From Natronohydrobacter sp. (lineage in GTDB: Bacteria; Pseudomonadota; Alphaproteobacteria; Rhodobacterales; Rhodobacteraceae), in the NCBI GenBank assembly GCA_020832555.1, contig JAFIEM010000004.1, positions 18,845 through 82,844 of the forward strand: a stretch of DNA of 64,000 nt, read 5' to 3'. Position 1 is the stretch's first letter, and every line of letters begins with the position of its first letter. Shown here piece by piece: positions 1 to 9,402 of this stretch. Below the pieces are notes generated by a model. It searched no databases, was not told the origin of the DNA, and saw only the letters and a list, made by a program, of their open reading frames with translations. Both the position numbers and the translations under genes were made by a program.

Positions 1-123
1 GTGCTGTATGAAGTGCTTCTGGGCGCAGAGCAGGGGCCGCGCTGGGGCAGTTTCATCGCGCTTTATGGTGTGCCGGAAACTGTCGCGCTGATCGAAAAGG
101 GTCTGGCAGGCGAATTGCGCTAG
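1..123 (+). CDS. lysK: Lysine--tRNA ligase, class I (3' end only, truncated by window edge)
   Basis: Frame 1 reads [40 protein letters not shown], resembling the C-terminus of alphaproteobacterial class I LysRS. Confidence 0.75.
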   Translation: MLYEVLLGAEQGPRWGSFIALYGVPETVALIEKGLAGELR

Positions 124-1020
124 GATTTGCGCCAGCGACGCCACCAGCCCTGCCATTGCCGGACAAGGGCTTTGTCGGGCCTGTCCATGATCGGACGGGC
201 CTGATCGAGAGCAGAGCGCGCCAGCTTGTCGCGGCGCGCTGCGGCATGGCGTCGAAACAGGGTGCGGGCGTATTCATCTTCTGACGACAGGTCCGGCAGG
301 GCATCAAGGAAGCAGATCAGCACGTCCAGATCATTGTGATCCCCCAGAGTTTCGGCAAGCGCGTCGATCCGGGCAATGTGGCGGGACATGCGTCTGGGCT
401 TGATCTGCGCCAGAAATCTTGCCTGATACCAGTGGCGCTTGAGCGCCTTGCGCCAGTCGTGGAAGGGTTGCGCATCGCGCTCTGGCGTATATCCGGTCCT
501 GGCGTCTTGCCATGACTTGCGCGCCCGATCCCATGTGCGTTGCAGGCCATTCCAGACAATGTGATTGGCCTTGTCGGACAGGGAAAGTTGCGCAACTTCG
601 CGTTGCAGGGTGCAAAGCGCATCAGCCATCTGCGGCAAGGCCACCTCGCTGATCTCGGTGCTGCGTTGTCTGTGCTCCTCGATCAGATACGCGCGAAGGC
701 CGTAGAAGCGTGAGGGATCGCGCAGCAGTGCAGTAATGGCGTCGAACTGCTCCAGCATCACCTCGGCGTCGCGGGCAGGCGCCAGGCTTTGTGCCGCATC
801 GCGCAGGACAGAGTTGAACGCGTGGAACGCAGGCAAACCGGGGCGTAGCATCTGAATCAGTCCGCGCAATTCCTTGGTGCGTTTGCGCAGGTCATGCAGC
901 GAGGCGTCGGAACCCTTCTCGGTAACCTCTGTCAGCCCGTCTTGCAGACAGTCGTGGAGAACGCGTTCGAGCGCGGCTTTGGTGGACCGGTCAGTGCGGC
1001 GCGCGGCGAGATCTGTCATG
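120..1020 (-). CDS. CHAD domain-containing protein
   Basis: ORF 120..1250(-); likely start [12 protein letters not shown] at 1020. His/Arg-rich helical sequence ([49 protein letters not shown]) typical of CHAD. Confidence 0.85.
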
Positions 1021-1113
1021 GCAGAAAGATATGGGGGGCGAGACAGACACACAAGCCGGTTGCAAATGATCCGATGCGCAACATGTTTCGTAGAGACAGA
1101 GGGAGGACTGAAC

Positions 1114-1515
1114 ATGCGACCTGCAATCCTGTCTTTCATTCTTGCTTTCGGTCTGGCCTTGCCCGCTCTTGCGCAGGACAACCCCATTGCGAAGGTCATT
1201 TCCGACCAGATTGCCGCCTTGCAGGCGGATGATTTCGAGACAGCGTTCACCTATGCCAGCCCCAAGATAAAGCGCATCTTCGGAACGCCCGAGCGCTTTG
1301 GCCAGATGGTGCGCGAAGGTTATCCGATGGTGCATCGTCCCGCTGAGGTCACTATGCTCGACCAGACCCCCAGCGGTTCGCAGATCATCCAGCGCGTGAT
1401 GATGCGCGATGCAAGCGGTCGTTTGCATATTCTGGCCTATGCCATGGTCGAAACCGAAGAGGGCTGGCAAATCAACGGCGTGCAGATTTTGCGCGCGCCC
1501 GAGGTCGGAGCATAG
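1114..1515 (+). CDS. DUF4864-type secreted protein
   Basis: Signal peptide MRPAILSFILAFGLALPALAQ followed by a DUF4864-like sequence (ISDQIAALQADDFETAFTYASPKIKRIFGTPERFGQMV). Confidence 0.75.
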   Translation: MRPAILSFILAFGLALPALAQDNPIAKVISDQIAALQADDFETAFTYASPKIKRIFGTPERFGQMVREGYPMVHRPAEVTMLDQTPSGSQIIQRVMMRDASGRLHILAYAMVETEEGWQINGVQILRAPEVGA

Positions 1516-1647
1516 GGGCAGCGTGCGCTGACCTCAGCCGGGTTTAACGGCTCATTGCTAAATCTTGTCCGATCCGGAAGACCGGGGCGTTTGGCGCTGT
1601 CTGGTCCTTCCGCAAGGCTCAGATCGAAGGACAAGAGGGTTTTCTCC

Positions 1648-3936
1648 ATGAACATGGCCGTTACTCAGGGGCTGGCGATCATGCCACCACCTTTCTCTGC
1701 CGGGCTGGATGTCTGGTCGCAATCGACAGGCCGTCCGGGCACACCGACCTATGACAGCGCCGGATTTGCGGCTTTTGTTCCAACTGACCCCGATTTCGGC
1801 GGGGCTCTTGAAATCCAGAAAATCTCGGCCACGACCCGTCTGCGCTGGATGGGCGAGGTTCCGATCATGCCGGGCTGCTATCTGCGTATCCGCGCCCGGA
1901 TCAAGGCGATGGGCGGCGTCCTGCCCAATGTTTCTGTCGCGGCTTGGGCGGGCACGGCTGCTGGCGTGCAGGTCGGCGGGATCACGACCACTGGTCCTGT
2001 CACCAGCCTGACCAGCTATGGCTCGATTGTCGAGGTCTCGGCGATTGTGGGCACGGGCGCGCGTCCCGGTGTGGATATGGTCTGGCCCACAAACGTCGCG
2101 ATTGCGCATTTCGGGATTGACCTGACGGGCCCGACAGGCGGCGTTGTGCGGGTCGATGACATCATCATCGAGGACGTGACAAGCTTCTATGCTTCGGATT
2201 TGATTGGTGTGGTCGATGTGCGCGATTACGGCGCTGTGGGCAATGGCAGCACGGATGATCGCCCGGCCTTTGTGGCAGCCATGGCAGCCGCCGGCGGGCG
2301 TCGTCTGATGGTGCCCGAGGGCACATATCTGATCGGGTCTGATCTGACGATCACAACGCCTGTGATTTTTCGCGGCACGCTAAGCATGGCTGAAAGTGTC
2401 GTGTTGATCCTGCGCGAGAATTTCGATTATCCCAGCTATCTTGCGGCTTTCGGCAATTCCGAGACCGGGTTTCGCAAGGGTCTGCAAGCGCTTTTCCATT
2501 CGTCGCAGCATGTGAATTTCGATCTGAAGGGCCGTCGCGTCACGCTGAGCGCACCAGTCGATGTGCGCGCGCTGGTGGGATTTGACGATATCACGACGCG
2601 CAGGATGCTGAGCAATGGTGTGCTTGATGCCCAAGAGTCGACAGACTGGAATACGGTCACGGTGACGCGGACAGCGACCTACAATGTTTCCAATCAGACG
2701 CGCCTCGAGGGGATCTCCAATGTTTCAGGCGTACCGGTCGGTGCGCGTGTGTCCGGCGTCGGTGTCGGGCGCGAAGTGTATGTGCGTAGCCGCAGCATCT
2801 CGAACAGCCGTGTAACTCTGAGCCAGCCTTTGTTTGGCGGGTCTGGCACCCAGAGCTATACTTTCGAGCGTTATCAGTACATGCTTGATTTTTCCGGATT
2901 TTCAAGCTTTCGCAATTTCGAGATGCGCAATGTTGAATTGCGCTGCCGGGGGCGGTGTTCTGCGGTCATGCTGCCCGAGGACGGGCGCATCTTCCGTTTC
3001 CTTGGGTGTCAGTTTGAGCGCCCCCGCGACAGGGCCATCACATCTATCGGGGGGGGCTGTCAGGGCATGTGGATCGAATCCTGCCAGTTTGAAAGCTCGC
3101 AGCAACCTCTGAATGCGCAGGATCGAACGGTGATTGCCTTCAACGTCAACAGCAACGACGCGAAGATCCGCAACAACCGGGCTGTGCTCTGGGCGCATTT
3201 CGGGATTCTTGCGGGTTCTGGCCACCTGATTTCGGGCAATCATTTCTTTCAGGGGGATACACAGAACCTCGGGGTTCGGCAGGCCGGGCTGATCCTGACA
3301 AACAAGAATTGCACGACCAGCTTCTCGGGCAACTATGTAGACAACTGTTTTCTGGAACTGACCAACGAGTATGATGCCCAGCCAGCACATAGTAGCGGGT
3401 TTTCATTCGGTGGGCTGACAGTCGACGGGAATATCTTCTTTGCGATCAATGTCGCGAGTTCATTCAATTTCATTGTTGTCCGACCGTTTGGGCCGGGTCA
3501 TTTCCTGCAGGGGCTGCATGTCAATGGCAACGTCTTCCGCACGGTCGGGTCGCGCATCGCAAGGGCCGAAAGGGTCGACACGACCTTTGCCTCGCTTGCC
3601 TCCAATCGTTTCCGCAATGTCATTTTCGAGAACAATGCCTATAACGGGATTGATTTCCCTGCGGAAAGCCCCGCTGTCATAGTTCATGACCAGAATACAG
3701 AGGCGACGAACTGGACAGTGGGCACAGGGGGCAAGTTACCCTTTGGTGGCTTTGCTCGGACTGTGACATCTGTGGTTATGGAAGGTCCGGCGCGCGACAG
3801 CGGCAATTCAACCCGCTATGACATGCCCTTCGCCGAGGTCCAGCAGGGGGCTAATAACAATCAGGTCCGATTGCGCTGGCCGCAGGCCATGCGGGGTCGG
3901 GCGCTGGTCACTGTCAGGGTTGACCGACCGATCTGA
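1648..3936 (+). CDS. Right-handed parallel beta-helix protein (pectate_lyase_3 / GH28-related, tailspike-like)
   Basis: VRDYGAVGNGSTDDRPAFVAAMAAAGGRRLMVPEGTYLIGSDLTI motif followed by many G/N-rich beta-helix turns; internal start MNMAVTQGLAIMPPPF at 1648. Confidence 0.8.
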   Translation: MNMAVTQGLAIMPPPFSAGLDVWSQSTGRPGTPTYDSAGFAAFVPTDPDFGGALEIQKISATTRLRWMGEVPIMPGCYLRIRARIKAMGGVLPNVSVAAWAGTAAGVQVGGITTTGPVTSLTSYGSIVEVSAIVGTGARPGVDMVWPTNVAIAHFGIDLTGPTGGVVRVDDIIIEDVTSFYASDLIGVVDVRDYGAVGNGSTDDRPAFVAAMAAAGGRRLMVPEGTYLIGSDLTITTPVIFRGTLSMAESVVLILRENFDYPSYLAAFGNSETGFRKGLQALFHSSQHVNFDLKGRRVTLSAPVDVRALVGFDDITTRRMLSNGVLDAQESTDWNTVTVTRTATYNVSNQTRLEGISNVSGVPVGARVSGVGVGREVYVRSRSISNSRVTLSQPLFGGSGTQSYTFERYQYMLDFSGFSSFRNFEMRNVELRCRGRCSAVMLPEDGRIFRFLGCQFERPRDRAITSIGGGCQGMWIESCQFESSQQPLNAQDRTVIAFNVNSNDAKIRNNRAVLWAHFGILAGSGHLISGNHFFQGDTQNLGVRQAGLILTNKNCTTSFSGNYVDNCFLELTNEYDAQPAHSSGFSFGGLTVDGNIFFAINVASSFNFIVVRPFGPGHFLQGLHVNGNVFRTVGSRIARAERVDTTFASLASNRFRNVIFENNAYNGIDFPAESPAVIVHDQNTEATNWTVGTGGKLPFGGFARTVTSVVMEGPARDSGNSTRYDMPFAEVQQGANNNQVRLRWPQAMRGRALVTVRVDRPI

Positions 3937-3960
3937 GCATTTGCAATCCCGTGCCGCAAG

Positions 3961-3988
3961 CGCGCCATCCTTTCGGATGGCGCGTTTT
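3961..3988 (+). terminator. Intrinsic terminator
   Basis: Perfect 10-bp stem CGCGCCATCC-TTTC-GGATGGCGCG followed by TTTT, 24 nt after the beta-helix stop codon. Confidence 0.9.
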
Positions 3989-4498
3989 CGCATGCGCTCA
4001 GGTTGCAGCCCGTCGCGGCCAGCATGCTGTCACGTTTCCCTTCGATGCAAGGACGCGCATGGCACCTGTTCTTGATCAGAAATTGTACGTTGGCAGATGA
4101 GAACGGAGCCGGGTTGGAATCGCTCCGAATCAGTTTGTGTCGCTGTGCCGCGGTCAGGCTTTACGAAAGTTTCGCGGCGTGTTTGCGCTGCCATCCATTC
4201 TGGTTCCTCGGTGCCTTGTCGGCATGATCCGAATGGTCGTCACTTCGTGCTGGCTTCGAAAGTCCATGTTTTTCCACAAAATCTGCACTGCAGCGAAAAT
4301 TTATTGACCAAATTTACATATGTTTTGTGAAGTAATTTACAGAAAAATCGTTATTTTAAAAAATGTTACCCATTTCTTGACGATTGTGCTACAAGTTCGC
4401 AGGGGAAGTGTGACGCTGCGTAATTTGCGTCGGGAAATCTTTGGGGGGATGGTTGGGCGTCAGGCGTCAATGCATCCCCTGCCACTGGAGGAGTATTC

Positions 4499-6445
4499 AT
4501 GTCCGATCTTTATCCTGCATCTGATGAGTTTGTCGCCAATGCGCATGTCGACGCGGCGAAATACGAAGAGATGTACGCGGCGTCCATTGCCGACCCGGAA
4601 GCGTTCTGGGGGGAGCAGGGCAAGCGCATCGACTGGATCAAGCCCTACAGCAAGGTCAAGAACACGTCTTTTGCGCCCGGCAATATCAGCATCAACTGGT
4701 TTGAAGACGGCACCTTGAATGTCTCGGCCAATTGCATTGACCGCCATATCGCCAAGCGTGGCGATCAGACTGCGATCATCTGGGAGCCGGACGAAACCAC
4801 GACGCCTGCCAAGCACATCACTTACCGCGAATTGCTGGAGCAGACCTGCCGCATGGCCAATGTGCTGAAAGCACAGGGTGTAGGCAAGGGTGACCGGGTG
4901 GTGCTCTATCTGCCGATGATCCCCGAGGCTGCCTATGCGATGCTGGCCTGTGCGCGGATCGGCGCAATTCATTCCATCGTTTTCGCAGGCTTCTCGCCAG
5001 ATGCCTTGGCAGACCGGATCAACGGGTCCGAAGCCAAGGCGGTGATCACTGCCGATTTCGCGCCGCGTGGCGGGCGCCGCACGCCGCTCAAGAGCAACAC
5101 GGACAAGGCGCTGCAGCATTGCTCGGACAAGGTGAAATGCCTTGTGGTCAAGCATACTGGCGATCAGACAACCTGGATTGACGGGCGCGATGTGGATGTG
5201 AAGGCTGAAATGGCCGCCGCCAGCACGGATTGCGCCCCGGTCGAGATGGGCGCGGAAGATCCGTTGTTCATTCTCTATACCTCAGGCTCGACCGGCAAAC
5301 CCAAGGGCGTGGTGCACACCTCGGGCGGCTATCTGGTCTATGCCTCGATGACGCAGCAATACACGTTCGACTATCACGATGGCGATGTGTTCTGGTGCAC
5401 CGCCGATGTGGGTTGGGTGACAGGGCACAGCTACATCATCTATGGACCGCTTGCGAATGGCGCGACGACACTGATGTTCGAGGGCGTGCCGACCTATCCC
5501 GATGCAGGCCGGTTCTGGGAAGTCTGCGCCAAGCACAAGGTCAACCAGTTCTACACGGCACCCACGGCGATCCGTGCGCTGATGGGGCAGGGGACAGAGT
5601 GGGTTGAAAAGCATGACCTGTCCTCGCTGAAACTGCTGGGTTCGGTGGGTGAGCCGATCAACCCGGAGGCCTGGAACTGGTACAATACCCATGTTGGCAA
5701 AGGGAAATGCCCCATTGTCGATACGTTCTGGCAGACCGAGACCGGCGGGCACATGATCACCTCGCTGCCGGGCGCGATCCCCAACAAGCCCGGTTCGGCA
5801 ACAAAGCCGTTTTTCGGCGTGCAGCCCGTTGTTCTGGATGCGGCAACAGCCGAGGTGCAGTCTGAAACCAAGGCCGAAGGCGTGCTGTGCATCAAGGACA
5901 GCTGGCCCGGTCAGATGCGCACGCTCTGGGGGGATCACGCCCGTTTCGAGGAAGCCTATTTCAGCCAGTACAAGGGCTATTACTTCACTGGTGACGGCTG
6001 CCGTCGTGATGAGGATGGCTATTACTGGATCACGGGCCGGGTTGATGATGTGATCAACGTCTCCGGGCACCGGATGGGCACGGCAGAGGTTGAATCGGCG
6101 CTCGTCGCGCATGAAGCGGTGGCCGAGGCGGCCGTGGTGGGCTACCCGCATGACATCAAGGGGCAGGGTATCTATGCCTATGTCACGCTGATGAACGGGG
6201 TCGAGCCGTCGGATGATCTGCGCAAGGAACTGGTGAAATGGGTGCGTCAGGAAATCGGGCCGATTGCCAGCCCTGATCTGATCCAGTGGGCGCCTGGCCT
6301 GCCCAAGACCCGTTCGGGCAAGATCATGCGCCGTATCCTGCGCAAGATCGCAGAGAACGATTTCGGAGCTTTGGGCGATACTTCGACGCTGGCGGAACCG
6401 GCGGTCGTTGACGACCTGATCGAAAACCGCATGAACCGGGCCTGA
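4499..6445 (+). CDS. acs: Acetyl-CoA synthetase (AMP-forming)
   Basis: 648 aa; [26 protein letters not shown]..., AMP-binding motif [21 protein letters not shown]-terminal [15 protein letters not shown]. Confidence 0.97.
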   Translation: MSDLYPASDEFVANAHVDAAKYEEMYAASIADPEAFWGEQGKRIDWIKPYSKVKNTSFAPGNISINWFEDGTLNVSANCIDRHIAKRGDQTAIIWEPDETTTPAKHITYRELLEQTCRMANVLKAQGVGKGDRVVLYLPMIPEAAYAMLACARIGAIHSIVFAGFSPDALADRINGSEAKAVITADFAPRGGRRTPLKSNTDKALQHCSDKVKCLVVKHTGDQTTWIDGRDVDVKAEMAAASTDCAPVEMGAEDPLFILYTSGSTGKPKGVVHTSGGYLVYASMTQQYTFDYHDGDVFWCTADVGWVTGHSYIIYGPLANGATTLMFEGVPTYPDAGRFWEVCAKHKVNQFYTAPTAIRALMGQGTEWVEKHDLSSLKLLGSVGEPINPEAWNWYNTHVGKGKCPIVDTFWQTETGGHMITSLPGAIPNKPGSATKPFFGVQPVVLDAATAEVQSETKAEGVLCIKDSWPGQMRTLWGDHARFEEAYFSQYKGYYFTGDGCRRDEDGYYWITGRVDDVINVSGHRMGTAEVESALVAHEAVAEAAVVGYPHDIKGQGIYAYVTLMNGVEPSDDLRKELVKWVRQEIGPIASPDLIQWAPGLPKTRSGKIMRRILRKIAENDFGALGDTSTLAEPAVVDDLIENRMNRA

Positions 6446-6450
6446 ACAGG

Positions 6451-7131
6451 ATGAGCGAGACAATGACAAAATCCGCTGTTCTGATCCTGCTTGGCCCTCC
6501 GGGGGCAGGCAAGGGCACCCAAGCGCGTATGCTGGAAGAGAAATTCGGTCTGGTGCAATTGTCGACGGGCGACCTGCTGCGTGCGGCGGTCGCTGCTGGG
6601 ACAGAGGCCGGCAAAGCCGCGCAGGAGGTCATGTCCGCCGGTGGTCTGGTCAGCGACGAGATCGTTCTGGCAATCTTGAAAGACCGCATGGCCGAGCCGG
6701 ATACCGCGAAAGGTGTCATCCTTGACGGTTTTCCGCGTACGGAAGGGCAGGCCGCGGCGCTTGACGACCTGCTGGCGGCACAAGGCCAGAGCATTGGTGC
6801 TGCCATTTCGCTGGATGTCGATGACGCCGCCATGATTGAGCGTGTGTCGGGCCGCTATACCTGCGCCAACTGTGGTGAGGGCTATCACGACAGCTTCAAG
6901 CAGCCAGCGGTTGCAGGCGTGTGCGACAAGTGTGGCAGCACCGAGTTCAAGCGCCGGGCAGACGACAATGCGGAAACCGTCAGTGCGCGGCTGGAAGCCT
7001 ATCACGCGCAGACCGCACCATTGATCAGTTACTATGAGGGCAAAGGCGTGCTGAGCCGCGTTGATGCCATGGGCCAGATCGACCGCGTTGCGGCAGATCT
7101 GGCCCAAATCGTCACGCAAGTGACGAACTAG
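6451..7131 (+). CDS. adk: Adenylate kinase with Cys4 (zinc-type) LID
   Basis: LLGPPGAGKGTQA P-loop, DGFPRT motif, LID with CANC...CDKC. Starts 5 bp after the acs stop codon. Confidence 0.96.
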   Translation: MSETMTKSAVLILLGPPGAGKGTQARMLEEKFGLVQLSTGDLLRAAVAAGTEAGKAAQEVMSAGGLVSDEIVLAILKDRMAEPDTAKGVILDGFPRTEGQAAALDDLLAAQGQSIGAAISLDVDDAAMIERVSGRYTCANCGEGYHDSFKQPAVAGVCDKCGSTEFKRRADDNAETVSARLEAYHAQTAPLISYYEGKGVLSRVDAMGQIDRVAADLAQIVTQVTN

Positions 7132-7136
7132 AGTTC

Positions 7137-7168
7137 CGGGCAACCGGTTTGGCACCCACCGGTGCCCG
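7137..7168 (+). terminator. Stem-loop downstream of adk
   Basis: CGGGCAACCGGT ... ACCGGTGCCCG inverted repeat (one bulged base), no U-tract; attenuator or mRNA-end structure. Confidence 0.45.
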
Positions 7169-7284
7169 AATGCAGTTCCTGCACAGCGCAGGGCTGCAAA
7201 CACCCTCGGCTTGCGTCGTGGGTGGCAAGGAGAGGAAGCTGTTCCGCTTTGGGACAGCACAGGAGGAAAACTGGGAGACGTCAC

Positions 7285-7539
7285 ATGTCAGACAAGTCGA
7301 CAGACGCCTACTGGAAGGCCAATGTGCGCATCATCACCATCTGCATGGTGATCTGGGCGCTGGTGTCCTTCGGGTTTGGTATCGTATTTCGCCCGCTTCT
7401 GGCGGGTATTCCGATCGGAGGAACCGATCTGGGGTTCTGGTTCGCGCAGCAGGGGTCGATGCTGACCTTCATCGCTCTGATCTTTTATTACCGCTCTTAC
7501 ATGAACAAACTCGACAAAGAGTTTGGCGTGGAAGAGTGA
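7285..7539 (+). CDS. DUF4212 small membrane protein (symporter small subunit)
   Basis: 84 aa with two TM segments, MSDKSTDAYWKANVRIITICMVIWALVSFGFGIVFRPLL..., directly upstream of the SSS transporter. Confidence 0.9.
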   Translation: MSDKSTDAYWKANVRIITICMVIWALVSFGFGIVFRPLLAGIPIGGTDLGFWFAQQGSMLTFIALIFYYRSYMNKLDKEFGVEE

Positions 7540-7551
7540 GGGGGATAATCC

Positions 7552-9318
7552 ATGGATCAGTATATTCTTAACCTGATTTTCGTGGGCGGTTCATTCGCCC
7601 TCTATATCGGGATCGCGATCTGGGCCCGCGCTGGCTCGACCTCGGACTTCTACGCGGCTTCGCGTGGCGTCAACCCGGTTGTCAACGGTGCCGCAACTGC
7701 GGCTGACTGGATGTCGGCGGCCTCCTTTATCTCGATGGCCGGTCTGATTGCGGCTGTCGGCTATGGCAACTCGACCTTCCTGATGGGCTGGACGGGCGGC
7801 TATGTGCTTCTGGCCATGCTTCTTGCACCCTATCTGCGCAAGTTCGGCCGCTTCACTGTGCCTGACTTCATCGGCGACCGTTTCTACAGCCAGACCGCGC
7901 GTCTGGTGGCAGTTATCTCGCTGCTGATCATCTCGATCACCTACGTTATCGGGCAGATGACCGGGGCCGCCGTCGCCTTCTCGCGCTTCCTGGAAGTGAC
8001 GAACCAGACGGGCCTGTTCATCGCATCGGGCGTCGTGTTCTGCTATGCCGTTCTTGGCGGCATGAAGGGCATCACCTACACCCAGCTTGCACAGTATGTC
8101 GTGCTGATCATCGCCTATACCATCCCGGCGGTCTTCATCTCGTTCCAGCTGACCGGCAATCCGATCCCGCAGCTTGGCCTCTGGAGCACGCACACAGGTT
8201 CGGGTGAGCCGCTTCTTGCGACGCTGAACTCCGTCCTGATGGATCTCGGCTTCAACGACTACACCGGCAACCATGGCTCGACCTTCAACATGGTTCTGTT
8301 TACCATGTCGCTGATGGTTGGCACCGCCGGTTTGCCTCACGTCATCATCCGCTTCTTCACCGTGCCGCGCGTGGCTGATGCCCGTACTTCGGCTGGCTGG
8401 GCGCTGGTGTTCATCGCGCTGCTCTACACGGTCGCTCCGGCTGTGGGTGCCATGGCGCGCCTGAACATCATCACGACCCTCTGGCCGCAGGGCATTGAAG
8501 GCGAGCCTCTGGCATTCGACGCCAAGCCCGACTGGATGCTGAACTGGGAACGTACGGGTCTGCTGCGCTTTGAAGACAAGAACGGCGATGGCCTGATCCA
8601 GTACTACAACCAGGCGAATCCGCCCGCCCGCGCGATCGAAGAGGGCTGGGAAGGCAACGAGATGGTGCTGTTCAACAACGACATCCTCGTTCTGGCCAAT
8701 CCCGAGATTGCACAGCTTCCAGGCTGGGTGATCGGTCTGATCGCGGCAGGTGGTCTTGCGGCTGCTCTGTCCACGGCGGCTGGTCTGCTGCTGGCCATCT
8801 CTTCGGCTGTGTCGCATGACTTGCTCAAGAAGATGATCATGCCGCAGATCTCGGAAAAGGCCGAGCTGATGGCCGCGCGCGTCTCGATGGCCTTTGCCAT
8901 TGCGCTTGCGACATGGTTGGGCCTCAACCCTCCGGGCTTTGCCGCGCAGGTGGTGGCTCTGGCCTTCGGTCTGGCGGCTGCATCGCTCTTCCCGGCGATC
9001 ATGATGGGCATCTTCTCGAAGAAGATGAACTCGACGGGTGCCATCGTGGGGATGCTGGTCGGTCTGCTTTCGACCGTGCTTTACATCTTCACCTATCTGG
9101 GCTGGTTCTTCATCCCCGGCACCAACATGCTGGCCAACACGCCTGACAACTGGCTGTTTGGCATCTCGCCGCTGTCCTTCGGGACTGTGGGTGCGGCCCT
9201 GAACTTCGCAGCGGCCTACATCACGCTGTCGATGACCAAGGAAGCGCCTGCCGAAATCCAGGAACTGGTCGAGTCGATCCGTGTGCCGAAAGGTGCCGGC
9301 GCGGCGGTCGATCACTGA
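7552..9318 (+). CDS. Sodium:solute symporter family protein (VC_2705/ActP-like)
   Basis: 588 aa multi-TM; FYAASRGVNPVVNGAATAADWMSAASFISMAGLIA typical of SSS/ActP-like permeases. Confidence 0.92.
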   Translation: MDQYILNLIFVGGSFALYIGIAIWARAGSTSDFYAASRGVNPVVNGAATAADWMSAASFISMAGLIAAVGYGNSTFLMGWTGGYVLLAMLLAPYLRKFGRFTVPDFIGDRFYSQTARLVAVISLLIISITYVIGQMTGAAVAFSRFLEVTNQTGLFIASGVVFCYAVLGGMKGITYTQLAQYVVLIIAYTIPAVFISFQLTGNPIPQLGLWSTHTGSGEPLLATLNSVLMDLGFNDYTGNHGSTFNMVLFTMSLMVGTAGLPHVIIRFFTVPRVADARTSAGWALVFIALLYTVAPAVGAMARLNIITTLWPQGIEGEPLAFDAKPDWMLNWERTGLLRFEDKNGDGLIQYYNQANPPARAIEEGWEGNEMVLFNNDILVLANPEIAQLPGWVIGLIAAGGLAAALSTAAGLLLAISSAVSHDLLKKMIMPQISEKAELMAARVSMAFAIALATWLGLNPPGFAAQVVALAFGLAAASLFPAIMMGIFSKKMNSTGAIVGMLVGLLSTVLYIFTYLGWFFIPGTNMLANTPDNWLFGISPLSFGTVGAALNFAAAYITLSMTKEAPAEIQELVESIRVPKGAGAAVDH

Positions 9319-9336
9319 TCTGGCGCAAGGAAACTG

Positions 9337-9365
9337 GCCTGTCCCCGTGCTAACCGGGGGCAGGC
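9337..9365 (+). terminator. Intercistronic stem-loop (attenuator or RNA stabiliser)
   Basis: 11-bp stem GCCTGTCCCCG-TGCTAAC-CGGGGGCAGGC (one G:U), no U-tract, between symporter and DUF294 genes. Confidence 0.55.
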
Positions 9366-9402
9366 TGCCCAATCCCGGGCCGTCAGATCAGGATATCAGG
9401 AC

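Noticed and set aside
1539-1562. Possible CtrA site (gtttaacggctcattgctaaatc) upstream of the beta-helix gene
   Set aside because: Only one TTAA half-site is correct; the second half does not match TTAA at N7 spacing.
1648-3936. Prophage interpretation of the beta-helix gene
   Set aside because: No integrase, capsid, terminase or tail genes nearby; neighbours are housekeeping or metabolic.
4320-4718. 132-aa ORF overlapping the acs start
   Set aside because: Mostly overlaps acs out of frame; R/S-rich composition; no independent support beyond a leader position.
7591-9372. 593-aa antisense ORF opposite the symporter
   Set aside because: Low-complexity H/R/D/Q-rich translation typical of GC-rich antisense shadow ORFs; the + strand encodes a clear SSS transporter.
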